From JBAZKK01 sp041650795 (GTDB lineage Bacteria > Omnitrophota > Gorgyraeia > Gygaellales > Profunditerraquicolaceae): a stretch of DNA of 57,861 bases. Position numbers and translations under genes: made by a program. Positions 26,182 through 34,455 of this stretch are shown one piece after another (the stretch's first letter is position 1; each line of letters begins with the position of its first letter). The notes beneath the pieces are model-generated. The model was not told the origin of the DNA and searched no databases. It worked only from the letters and a program-made list of their open reading frames with translations. Location: positions 1-57,861 of the forward strand of contig JBAZKK010000005.1 of the NCBI GenBank assembly GCA_041650795.1, written 5' to 3'.

Positions 26182-27521
26182 TTTTTACGCGGGGGGTCAG
26201 TGAGGACGGGATTCTTCCAGAATTCCCTGACCAGATAATACGCCTTGCGGGGAATGCGCCTGTCCAGCCCGGATTCGTCCTCTTTGGACAATGCCACAAT
26301 CCCAAACCATTCCTCGTTCATATTCTTGTTATTAGCGGCTTTGATGTCAAAGTAATAACTGGGGTTGGACCAATTGGATTCGGCATCGTGGCGGCTCCAT
26401 CCGTCGGCATCATATTCGTTATGCTTCCACCACTCATCCGCCCATTCGAACATCGCGCCTCCGATGCAGTTACCCGCGCCGCCCTTAGTGGTAGCGAGGT
26501 TCTGATAAATCTGCCTCCACTGCGCCTGGAGGAAAAATGCCTGCATGTTCTGGTCCTCTTTCCCCAGATAAGCGTCGTAGCTGTCTGCGCCGAATTCAGA
26601 GATGAGGATCGGACGGTCAAAGATGCTTTTTAAGGAATTGAAGATATTGCCGAAGCCCTTGCCGCGATAGATGATGCATGCCACCACGTCTATATCAGGC
26701 GAGACATCACGAGCAACCTCCAGCCCCAGGAGCTCGCCGTTACCCAGGGCCACCGGGTGATTGGGGTCGATCTTATGGATTTCAGCTGCCAGCTCATTCA
26801 CGAAAGAATAATACACCCTGGCGCGCATCAGGTTCTGCTTTGCGGGGTCGGTCTCCTTATCTATTTCATCGGTGGACCATGGGTTGACCTGGCCGAAACA
26901 GGAATAATTGTTTTCATTGCCCAGGATCCACATGAGTACGCCGGGCTCGTCCTTATAGAGCCTGACCATATCAAGAACTTCTTTCTTAACCCTCTCCTGG
27001 AATTCCTTTCCGCCGTAAAGAGGGCAGGGGTATTCCCAGAACCCCAGCCAGTGCCCCATGACGGTGCGTATGCCGTAGATATTATACATATCGCTGATGA
27101 CCTTCTTGACACTGCCGGGGTTATTGCCGGCTTTGTATATGCGCACGGTATTGACGCCCATCTCCTGCATTAGCCTGCCGTCTGTCAACCAGGGCTTATT
27201 GGGGTCTGACCACCAGTCATAATCCTGCCCTTTGCCGATAGGAATAGGGTTATAACATACCCCCTTTACAACATAGGGCTTGCCTGCTGCCATCAACTCA
27301 TAACGGCTGCCTTTAAATTTCTTAACCCAAACTGCGGGCTTGGGCCTGGAAGCCATCCCCACAATGAAAAAGCAAAGCGCCAAGCAAGAAGCCGCAAGCA
27401 AGAACACCTTGCGGCTTCTAAACCCTTTTAACCTGACCTCTAACACCCGGCTGCTAACCCCTGTTTTTTTATTCGTATTTGATCTCATCCAGGTAGAAGG
27501 TCGCCCCTTCGGGATTGACAT
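26178..27521 (-). CDS. Membrane-anchored clan GH-A glycosidase (GH2/GH5-like TIM barrel)
   Basis: 447-aa predicted retaining glycosidase with an N-terminal membrane helix (about residues 39-56), so it acts outside the cytoplasm. The (beta/alpha)8 barrel starts after GKPYVVKGVCYNPIPIG. The acid/base is E203 in WILGNENN and the nucleophile E309 in PILISEFGAD, the two Glu positions of clan GH-A. Only the TIM-barrel part of GH2 enzymes is present; no jelly-roll domains. The frame overlaps the upstream CBM gene by 53 bp. A GTG at 27446 (residue 26, after AGGGG) would remove the overlap and may be the real start. A second, longer relative is encoded at 28755-31088. Confidence 0.82.
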   Translation of the reverse strand: MSIPKGRPSTWMRSNTNKKTGVSSRVLEVRLKGFRSRKVFLLAASCLALCFFIVGMASRPKPAVWVKKFKGSRYELMAAGKPYVVKGVCYNPIPIGKGQDYDWWSDPNKPWLTDGRLMQEMGVNTVRIYKAGNNPGSVKKVISDMYNIYGIRTVMGHWLGFWEYPCPLYGGKEFQERVKKEVLDMVRLYKDEPGVLMWILGNENNYSCFGQVNPWSTDEIDKETDPAKQNLMRARVYYSFVNELAAEIHKIDPNHPVALGNGELLGLEVARDVSPDIDVVACIIYRGKGFGNIFNSLKSIFDRPILISEFGADSYDAYLGKEDQNMQAFFLQAQWRQIYQNLATTKGGAGNCIGGAMFEWADEWWKHNEYDADGWSRHDAESNWSNPSYYFDIKAANNKNMNEEWFGIVALSKEDESGLDRRIPRKAYYLVREFWKNPVLTDPPRKK

Positions 27522-28653
27522 CGGCGTTGGTAACCCAGCAGAAGCCGCCGATAATATAGGACATATCCTTGCCTTTTAGGTCAATGGTGTATTGAGTCCA
27601 TTCCTTGTTTAATATCACCGGCCCTATGCTGGCGGAATCGGAATCAGAATATTCCCCCATAATACCGCCGATCTTAAACTCCTCAATTCTCTCCCCGCCT
27701 TTTTCTCCGCGCGCCCAGAAGGTAAGCTGCTTAGCGCGGGAAAGGTCAAAACCGGCGTCAACAGTACCCCAGTTATTGGGAGGGTTCTGCCAGTAGACGC
27801 CTGCCCAACGTACCCCTTGAGCGGCTTTAGCGGTATATACCATTTTAATGCAGCTGTTGCCAAGATAAGGGTCCGTATTGGAAGCGATATCAACCTTTAC
27901 ATCGCCGTAGCTGCCCATAAACCCTGAAGGAGTAAAATGGTTGGTTATGGAATTTCTGTCGGCGTAGACGTAAAAAGGCATGTTCTCCACCTTGTGGTCC
28001 TCGGGCTTCATGGTAGGGTCGGCCTCGAATTTAATATCATCCAGATAAAAGGTGGCGCCCTGAGGGTTTAAATCAGAGTTGGTAACCCAGCCAAATGCGC
28101 CGCTGATATAACTTAGGTCCTTGCCGGCAAGGTTAATCGCATATTGTTTCCAGGTATCGGTGAGCTCAACCGGGCCGAACTTAACCGCCGCGGTATCGGG
28201 ATAGGTCCCCTTGATGCCTCCGACCATAAATTCCCTGATAACCTCGCCGCCTTTGGCGCCCTTGGCCCAAAAGGTAAGCTTGGTCATGCCGCTAAGGTCA
28301 AAACCGCCCTTCCTCGTTCCCCAGTTATTTGCGGGATTCTGCCAGTAAACCCCTGACCAGCCCTGCCCCTGGCTGTTTTTTGCGGTGTATACAAATTCAA
28401 TGCCGGTAGCACCGCTATGAGGGTTGGCCATGTATTGATCGTTAATCTTGATGTCACCGACATCGCCCATAAACCCCGAAGGTATATAATGATTGTCCCT
28501 GGAGTTTCTATCATTGTAAATAATAAACTCCTTGGGCGCCAGGGTTGCGGCGGAAGACCCCTCTTTAGCTGTTTCGGATGAGGTCTCTGCCGATAAAAGA
28601 CAGGTCGGCAATGCTAAAAACAGGACTGCCAGGACTAAAAACATTCTTTTCAT
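27469..28653 (-). CDS. Secreted protein with two tandem carbohydrate-binding-like modules
   Basis: 394-aa protein: signal peptide (MKRMFLVLAVLFLALPTCLL, cleavage near LSA/ET), then two homologous beta-sandwich units of about 170 residues (about 42-210 and 225-394). Corresponding segments are DRNSRDNHYIPSGFMGDVGD and DRNSITNHFTPSGFMGSYGD, GVYWQNPANNWGT and GVYWQNPPNNWGT, and NPQGATFYLDDIKFE and NPEGATFYLDEIKYE. The Trp/Tyr-rich faces resemble CBM-type galactose-binding-like folds. No catalytic residues are apparent. It is the first gene after the promoter at 28678-28705 and precedes the glycosidase and TPR genes. Confidence 0.82.
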   Translation of the reverse strand: MKRMFLVLAVLFLALPTCLLSAETSSETAKEGSSAATLAPKEFIIYNDRNSRDNHYIPSGFMGDVGDIKINDQYMANPHSGATGIEFVYTAKNSQGQGWSGVYWQNPANNWGTRKGGFDLSGMTKLTFWAKGAKGGEVIREFMVGGIKGTYPDTAAVKFGPVELTDTWKQYAINLAGKDLSYISGAFGWVTNSDLNPQGATFYLDDIKFEADPTMKPEDHKVENMPFYVYADRNSITNHFTPSGFMGSYGDVKVDIASNTDPYLGNSCIKMVYTAKAAQGVRWAGVYWQNPPNNWGTVDAGFDLSRAKQLTFWARGEKGGERIEEFKIGGIMGEYSDSDSASIGPVILNKEWTQYTIDLKGKDMSYIIGGFCWVTNADVNPEGATFYLDEIKYE

Positions 28654-28677
28654 TTCCTACTCCTCCTTTTTCATTAT

Positions 28678-28705
28678 ATTTTACCAGGGACGGTTCTGAA
28701 GTCAA
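28678..28705 (-). promoter_or_regulatory. Promoter of the CBM-GH-TPR operon
   Basis: -35 TTGACT (28705-28700), 16-bp spacer, -10 TAAAAT (28683-28678), followed by an AGGAGG ribosome site and the ATG at 28653. The spacer and -35 lie inside a GGGAC/GTCCC inverted-repeat segment (about 28687-28721). Confidence 0.55.
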
Positions 28706-28754
28706 TCCTAAAGTGTCCCCTTAGCAACACCTTTGTTTCGGGTCCAGAACCTCC

Positions 28755-31088
28755 CTAATCCTGATCTTGATGCCAAGCCTCTTTGTAGTAATAATACGCC
28801 TGGCGCAAATGTCTTAGAAAAGGGCTCTCTTTACCGTTGCCCTGGCCGCATACCCCCAGCCACTCCTCGTGCATATAGCCGTCTGGAAAGGGCCCTGTAA
28901 ATAACCCCTTGGTATCATGTAGTGAAGGCTCGTAGGCCTTCCACCATTCATCCAGCCACTCAAAAACAACCCCTCCCAGGGCATTACCGGCTCCCCCATG
29001 GAATGCCATATTGGCCTCAATATCTTCCCAGGCTGCGCGGTGGTACTCTGACTGCAGCCGCTCTGCCTCTTCGGGGCTCTTGCCGTCAGCGTGAGCAGGA
29101 CAGCCGTATTCCGTAATGAAAGCCGGTTTATCCGCTTCCTCCTTTACCTGCCGGAAGAGAAAACCAAAACCGTAATCCCCGCGGTAGGCATTGGTGCCGA
29201 AGATATCAATGTCAGGGCAGTCCTTGCCGAATTTATCCAGGAAGAGTATATCGCCGCTACAGATTGCTACCGGGTGCTCCGGGTCAAGCCCCTTAATACG
29301 AAGGGCTGCCTCGTTGGCAAATTTGAAAAAGGCATCCGGTTCTTTATCGGCATTGCAGGCAAAACCGTAAACATTCTCATTACCAAGCAGCCAAAAGAGG
29401 ATATAGGGCTCGCCCTTGAATTCCTCAACCATCTGGGTTACCGATTCCAGCATCTTCTTCTTATGCTCGGGGTTACTATAGTCCGTGCCAGGATACCAGG
29501 GCGCGCCGGAACCGATGGCGTATTTGCCGAGGAAATCCCCCATGATCACCCTGATGCCGTATCTGCGGTAAAGTTCCCGCAACAGTTCCTTGTTGACCTT
29601 GGAAGGATGATGGTAGAGCCGGATGGTATTTACGCCCATTTCCTGCATCAATCTAAAATCACCCACGGACGGCTCGTTTTTATCATGGGCGCTGTTGTTG
29701 TTGGCGTCCACAAAGGAATCATAGGGCCCGTCGATTTTGCCGTTCCTGTTGAAATCTTCATACATCCAGTTGCCGAGCGTGCCTTCATCCGGAGATTGGC
29801 CTATCTTGGTGGGGGTATAGGTAATGCCTTTGATAATATAGGGTTTACCATCAACCAACAACTGCCAGTCACCGCTCTCGTATTGGACAAGATGCACCTT
29901 GCCTTCGCCCAGGCGTTTCTTAATACCCAAGGGCTCCGGATTCGGTTTGGGCTTGGGTTTTTCCAAGGGGCGGATCTTGACGAACCTGCCGGGATTGACC
30001 ATCGCAACGTCATTGGAGACATCGTTATCAAAACCGTTGATAATCCTGATGTCTGCTCCTTCAAGGCGGTAACCCAATTGTGGGTTGCGTTTCAACAAAA
30101 AATTTATCTTGGAGATCGCGGCCTGCCCAACGTACCAGGGGGTCTGCCAGTAGGTCCACCCGTAGCTGCCGGGAAAATGCACGACGATGGCGTAATAGCA
30201 TTTGATGGCGTGCTCGATAAGGCCGGAGTTTTCCAGGATCAGGCCGGTATAGAACAATTTTATACCCTTGGGTTCCGAGCAGGTTGCCCATTTCAGAAAA
30301 GCTGCCTCCAGATCCGGAGAATGCACAAAATCCCAGACATTACCATCCAGCCTGTTTTCTTTCTGCGCCTTCTTGAGCGCCGGGTCACGGCGCACGGATG
30401 AGGTATTGGGGTGAATCCCTTCCCCCACTGCCGCGCTTAACCCCTGCTGGTCGCTGATAATATAGGCATAATCTTTGGTAGCGGCATCCTTAAACTCGCC
30501 GTATTTGGAATAATCCACAAAATCCTCTTTGCCGGGGTCATAAAGGATAACCTTGGTGGCAAGCCGGCTAGGTCTGTTTTTATTTTCCATCTCAATAGAG
30601 CCGGTCTCAATCTTCTTGATGCTCTGCTGGGCCGCGGTCCCCAGCTGCCAATACCAGCCGCGCTGATCCCAGGCCTGGGCGTAAGGGTATTTATCGGAGA
30701 TCAGCTGGAATATCTTCTTGGCCTCTTCTGTTTTTTGCTGGCGCAGCAGGCTTTCCGCCTGGATAAAATAGGCCGTAGCCACGTCGTTCAAAACCGCCAC
30801 CTGCTCAATCTCCGCCTTGTTCCTGGGGAGCGCCTTCAAAGCGGACTGTTCCCTGTCCGCTTCCTCTTTATACAGCCTTATGCATTCGCCGGTATAGCGC
30901 AGGGTCGCCTCCGCGTCTCTCTTGCCGTGCGCCTCCCAGGCCTTATCAATGAGCTCGCCGCAAGACGGCTTGACCTCTCCGGCATAAAGTTTGTGTAATG
31001 TAAGCGGCCTGATGTGCAATGAAAAAAAGACGGCGAGCCACATTAATGCATGGCGCATTATCCTTTTAACATTATACCGTCTTTTCAT
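28755..31088 (-). CDS. TPR-containing clan GH-A glycosidase with calcium-loop insert
   Basis: 777-aa secreted enzyme. A hydrophobic N-terminus (about residues 11-37, to LYAGE) is followed by a helical/TPR-like region (about 40-340), a Lys-Pro linker (KPKPKPNPEP at about 377-386), and a TIM-barrel domain from about 400 homologous to the gene at 26178 (GKPYIIKGITYTPTKIG versus GKPYVVKGVCYNPIPIG). Acid/base E571 is in WLLGNEN, nucleophile E660 in AFITEYG. An insert at about 445-471 has two Asp/Asn loops (DFNRNGKIDG, DANNNSAHDKNE) like dockerin/EF-hand calcium loops. The start overlaps the MFS stop by 4 bp, so transporter and hydrolase are made together. Substrate unknown. Confidence 0.82.
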   Translation of the reverse strand: MKRRYNVKRIMRHALMWLAVFFSLHIRPLTLHKLYAGEVKPSCGELIDKAWEAHGKRDAEATLRYTGECIRLYKEEADREQSALKALPRNKAEIEQVAVLNDVATAYFIQAESLLRQQKTEEAKKIFQLISDKYPYAQAWDQRGWYWQLGTAAQQSIKKIETGSIEMENKNRPSRLATKVILYDPGKEDFVDYSKYGEFKDAATKDYAYIISDQQGLSAAVGEGIHPNTSSVRRDPALKKAQKENRLDGNVWDFVHSPDLEAAFLKWATCSEPKGIKLFYTGLILENSGLIEHAIKCYYAIVVHFPGSYGWTYWQTPWYVGQAAISKINFLLKRNPQLGYRLEGADIRIINGFDNDVSNDVAMVNPGRFVKIRPLEKPKPKPNPEPLGIKKRLGEGKVHLVQYESGDWQLLVDGKPYIIKGITYTPTKIGQSPDEGTLGNWMYEDFNRNGKIDGPYDSFVDANNNSAHDKNEPSVGDFRLMQEMGVNTIRLYHHPSKVNKELLRELYRRYGIRVIMGDFLGKYAIGSGAPWYPGTDYSNPEHKKKMLESVTQMVEEFKGEPYILFWLLGNENVYGFACNADKEPDAFFKFANEAALRIKGLDPEHPVAICSGDILFLDKFGKDCPDIDIFGTNAYRGDYGFGFLFRQVKEEADKPAFITEYGCPAHADGKSPEEAERLQSEYHRAAWEDIEANMAFHGGAGNALGGVVFEWLDEWWKAYEPSLHDTKGLFTGPFPDGYMHEEWLGVCGQGNGKESPFLRHLRQAYYYYKEAWHQDQD

Positions 31089-32584
31089 TCTTGCCGCCTG
31101 TCTCCTTTTCGCCTGTCTTCTTCCATCCGCCTCTCTTCCTGGCCTCGCCTTTCTCCTCTGCGCCGCTCTACCTGCGCGCGGATCTCGCCCGCCTTGGCTT
31201 CGGTGATGTCAAAAGTCAGGATAATGAAAATCGCGATCAAAGAGGTAATGATGGGTATCCCGATATCGCAGACCCTCATCCAGAATAAAGAGCTGGCCGA
31301 TTGCTCGGCGCCAAACGCGATATTGAAGCCGGTCATGTTAAGAAGGATGCCGGAGATAAGCGAGGAAATCGCCAGCCCCAGCTTTACCATCCACCAGTAA
31401 ATAGCGCCGAACAGGCCTTCCCTGCGCGTGCCGGTCAGGAGCTCGTCAAAATCGCAGACATCGGCCACCATGGAGCTGACCAGCGTGAAAAGCGACCCCA
31501 GGCCAAAGGCGATGAAAGGGGCTGCAATCAAGAGCCGGTACGGGTAATGCGGATTATACCCTATCCACTTCAGGGCGTAACCTATGATAGAGATAGAGAT
31601 GGTTATCAAAAAGGTGTTGCGCTTGCCGATCCTTGTGGAGAGCCAAGTGGCTATAAAAATGACGCAAAAAGTGCAAAGAGAACTAAGCGAACCGAACCAT
31701 CCCAGAAGCGTTCCGCCTTTTGAATAATCGCCGTGGTAAACATAGAAGAAAATAACATATGCCGTAAAAGCGCTGGCAAGCATAAATCCGTTGAAGATCA
31801 GGAAGGTTGCCACGCAAAGCTTGACGAACGGACGGCATTTGAAGGCGCTCGCAAACCCCCTGAAGAAATCCCTGGTGATATTCCAGGGCCCCTTGCCTCT
31901 TTCAGGCTTGGGTATGTCGGCGAAACGCTCTTTGATAAAAATTGCCGGCAGTATTCCGCCCAATACGATAAAGACGCCGAGGATTATCGAGAGGACCCGC
32001 GCGCCCTGGACAATATCCGTAAACCAGGACTTGTTGTCCATAATCTTGAAAAACCAGGGGGCGATCACCCAGGCAAGCTGGCCGACAAAATTGCTGGCTG
32101 CCTGCAGCCTTGTGCGCTCGTGATAATCGGGCGTCATTTCGTAGCCCAGCGCGATCCAGGGGATGGAAAAACAGGTGAATCCGAGAAAATAAAGGCTCTG
32201 GAACGCCGCGAAATACCAGAAATAAAAACTTTCGCTGTGCCCTTTATAGAACTGAAACATCAGCGCAAAAAGGATGCCTCCGGCAATCGCTCCAAAGAAT
32301 ATAACCGGCCTGCGCCTGCCCCATCTGGTCCGGAAATTATCCGAGAAATAACCTGTAGCGGGATCCGATATGGCATCGAGAATGCGGGGGATGGCCCCCA
32401 CCAAACCCACCAAAGCGGGATTCACGCCTAATCCGATGTTCAAAACAATAACCATCGCACCAATGGCGGCGGATTGGATGCTGTTAACCAGCCCTCCTAT
32501 GCTGTATGCTACCTTTTGCAAAATTGGGATGCGGTCTTCGCGGGCCGTAAGATGGCGCTTCGGTTGAGCGATCGTCTCTTCCAT
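31085..32584 (-). CDS. GPH-family (MelB-like) MFS sugar symporter
   Basis: 499-aa inner-membrane cation-sugar symporter with about 12 helices. The family signature is clear in ILDAISDPATGYFSDNFRTRWGRRRP (about residues 66-92) and in FSIPWIALGYEMTPDYHERTRLQ. The C-terminal tail is unusual: about 35 residues almost only of Arg, Glu, Gln, Lys and Asp (VERRRGERRGQEERRMEEDR), likely cytoplasmic and disordered or helical. It is coupled to the GH gene downstream and preceded by its own promoter at 32655-32683. It probably imports the oligosaccharide or glycoside released by the neighbouring hydrolases. Confidence 0.9.
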   Translation of the reverse strand: MEETIAQPKRHLTAREDRIPILQKVAYSIGGLVNSIQSAAIGAMVIVLNIGLGVNPALVGLVGAIPRILDAISDPATGYFSDNFRTRWGRRRPVIFFGAIAGGILFALMFQFYKGHSESFYFWYFAAFQSLYFLGFTCFSIPWIALGYEMTPDYHERTRLQAASNFVGQLAWVIAPWFFKIMDNKSWFTDIVQGARVLSIILGVFIVLGGILPAIFIKERFADIPKPERGKGPWNITRDFFRGFASAFKCRPFVKLCVATFLIFNGFMLASAFTAYVIFFYVYHGDYSKGGTLLGWFGSLSSLCTFCVIFIATWLSTRIGKRNTFLITISISIIGYALKWIGYNPHYPYRLLIAAPFIAFGLGSLFTLVSSMVADVCDFDELLTGTRREGLFGAIYWWMVKLGLAISSLISGILLNMTGFNIAFGAEQSASSLFWMRVCDIGIPIITSLIAIFIILTFDITEAKAGEIRAQVERRRGERRGQEERRMEEDRRKGDRRQE

Positions 32585-32654
32585 TAACTACCCTCCTCTT
32601 TCCTTTTTAACTGAATTGGCGCTCCTGCCTGACGCAGGCAATTATGAGTGTTGC

Positions 32655-32683
32655 ATTATAACAAATATAACCGTTGCAAGCAA
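32655..32683 (-). promoter_or_regulatory. Promoter of the MFS-glycosidase operon
   Basis: -35 TTGCTT (32683-32678), 17-bp spacer, consensus -10 TATAAT (32660-32655). A short hairpin TGCCTG-ACG-CAGGCA at 32626-32640 lies in the leader before the AGAGGAGG ribosome site; it could be an operator or a mRNA 5' hairpin. Confidence 0.65.
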
Positions 32684-32723
32684 TAATTATTATCCTCGTC
32701 GTAAGCATCCGGCCGCCCGGCAA

Positions 32724-33572
32724 TCAGCTCAATACCGCTCCGGAGGATATCCCCTTCACGATATACTTCTGCATCAGCATATACACCAGGATGATAGGCA
32801 GGGCTGTTATAGTCAGGCCGGCCATCAAAAGCGGATAATTGGTCAGAAATTCCCCCTGGAATACCATTAATGCCCGTTGGAGAGGCATAAGGCTCTTGGT
32901 GTCGAATATTATCATCGCCAGCACGTATTCGTTCCAGACATTCAGGGCGTTAAAGACCACTACCACCGCCAGTACCGGTCGCGCCAGGGGCATCGCCACA
33001 TGCCACCAGACCCCGAACTTGGAAGAACCGTCAATCCTGGCGGCGTCTTCCAGCTCCCGTGGCAATTTATCAAAAAATGTCTTTAAAAGGAATATGCTCA
33101 TCGACAATCCGACGTTTATCATGCACAGGATATAGCCGAAGGCAGTATCCCTCAGGTGTAATTTGTTGAGGAGCACATAGAGGGGCACGAAGCTCCCGGG
33201 CACAGGGATCATCATTGCCGCCATAAATATAAAAAAGAGGACGTTCTTGCCTGGAAAGCGAAGGCGCGAAAAGGCGTAAGCAGCCAGAGAAGCCACGATA
33301 ACTATCCCGGACACAACCGACACCGTATAGAAAATGCTGTTTAAAAAATACCGGCCGAAACCGCCCTGCTGCCAGGCGAGATAATAATTCTCGAAATGAA
33401 AACCATGGGGTATAAACGACATATCCTTGAAGATGGTCTGCTGCGTCTTCAGGCTCGAAGAGACCATCCACAAGAGCGGGAAAAGGCAGGTTACGGCAAC
33501 GCTGATAAGAAAGGCGTGTATCAGGATATTGATGGCGGTTTTTTTAGCTCTGTAATATAAACGCGTTCTCAT
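32724..33572 (-). CDS. ABC sugar transporter permease, MalG type
   Basis: 282-aa inner-membrane permease with six predicted helices and the coupling loop LEDAARIDGSSKFGVWWHVAMPLARP near residues 185-210, the CUT1 (oligosaccharide) MalG signature. Its ATG follows the MalF-type stop within a few bases, so the two are coupled. It ends the binding protein - MalF - MalG operon. No ATPase gene accompanies them, which is common for CUT1 systems that share one MsmX/MalK-type ATPase. Confidence 0.92.
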   Translation of the reverse strand: MRTRLYYRAKKTAINILIHAFLISVAVTCLFPLLWMVSSSLKTQQTIFKDMSFIPHGFHFENYYLAWQQGGFGRYFLNSIFYTVSVVSGIVIVASLAAYAFSRLRFPGKNVLFFIFMAAMMIPVPGSFVPLYVLLNKLHLRDTAFGYILCMINVGLSMSIFLLKTFFDKLPRELEDAARIDGSSKFGVWWHVAMPLARPVLAVVVVFNALNVWNEYVLAMIIFDTKSLMPLQRALMVFQGEFLTNYPLLMAGLTITALPIILVYMLMQKYIVKGISSGAVLS

Positions 33573-33576
33573 GACA

Positions 33577-34455
33577 TCAAGCCTGCCTGGCGTATCTTGA
33601 AAAGCGATACTGGATGAAGGAGATCGTCATCAATATTGCGCCGAAGGTAATGCTCTGGGCGCAGGCGTAACCGAACCGCGAAGAACCCCGCATTGCCGCC
33701 AGGATCCGCAATACCGGCACCTGGGTATGGTATGCCGGGCCACCGTCGGTCATGGCAATAATCAAAACGAACCCCTGCATCGTCCCCAGGATAGTAAGTA
33801 TAGCCACCAATACCACTACCGGCACCATCAGAGGCATAGTAACTTTGCGGAAACAAACCCAGGCATTGGCGCCGTCTACCCGCGCCGCTTCGTAGAATTC
33901 CCGCGGTATGGTCTGTAAACCTGCCAGGAATATCAGGAAACCCCAACCAAACCCTTTCCAGCAATGCACGATCGCCACCGTAGTCAGGGCGGTATTGGGG
34001 TCTGAGAGCCAGTTTCTGACAAGATTGCTTAACCCTAACTGCCCCAGCCAGTTATTGAGCAGCCCGTAATTGCCGTCTAGGATCCATTGCCACACCAGCC
34101 CCACCACTATCTCGGAGAGGACAGGCGGGATGAAGAATATCAGGCGGTAAAAATTCTTCATCCGGATCTCGCGGTCGCAGGCCCAGGCAAGCAAAAAGGC
34201 GAGGGCGTTCTGGAAAGTCAACGCAATGAGGGTGATGTACCCGGCATTAAGCATCGCCCCCCACCAGATCTTATCCTGGAGGATTATCTCTTTAAAATTG
34301 CTAAGGCCAACGAAGGCCTTGGTAGGAAGGATACCGTCCCAGCTGTAAAGCCCGAGCTGGAACACCCAGATGAAAGGTATGATATAGAATACCGCAAAAA
34401 TGGCTGCTGCAGGCAGGACAAAAAGATAGTTCTCGAAGGCAGGCTTAATCCTCAA
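33577..34455 (-). CDS. ABC sugar transporter permease, MalF type
   Basis: 292-aa inner-membrane CUT1 permease with six helices (first at about residues 9-34) and coupling loop FYEAARVDGANAWVCFRKVTMP near 190-210. The ATG overlaps the binding-protein stop (4 bp) and the stop lies 4 bases before the MalG-type gene. It partners with MalG to form the channel. Confidence 0.92.
   Translation of the reverse strand: MRIKPAFENYLFVLPAAAIFAVFYIIPFIWVFQLGLYSWDGILPTKAFVGLSNFKEIILQDKIWWGAMLNAGYITLIALTFQNALAFLLAWACDREIRMKNFYRLIFFIPPVLSEIVVGLVWQWILDGNYGLLNNWLGQLGLSNLVRNWLSDPNTALTTVAIVHCWKGFGWGFLIFLAGLQTIPREFYEAARVDGANAWVCFRKVTMPLMVPVVVLVAILTILGTMQGFVLIIAMTDGGPAYHTQVPVLRILAAMRGSSRFGYACAQSITFGAILMTISFIQYRFSRYARQA

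Noticed and set aside
29091..30401. 436-codon plus-strand frame opposite the TPR-glycosidase
   Set aside because: No ribosome site, no family resemblance, and the minus-strand frame has conserved catalytic motifs across the same interval; a compositional shadow.
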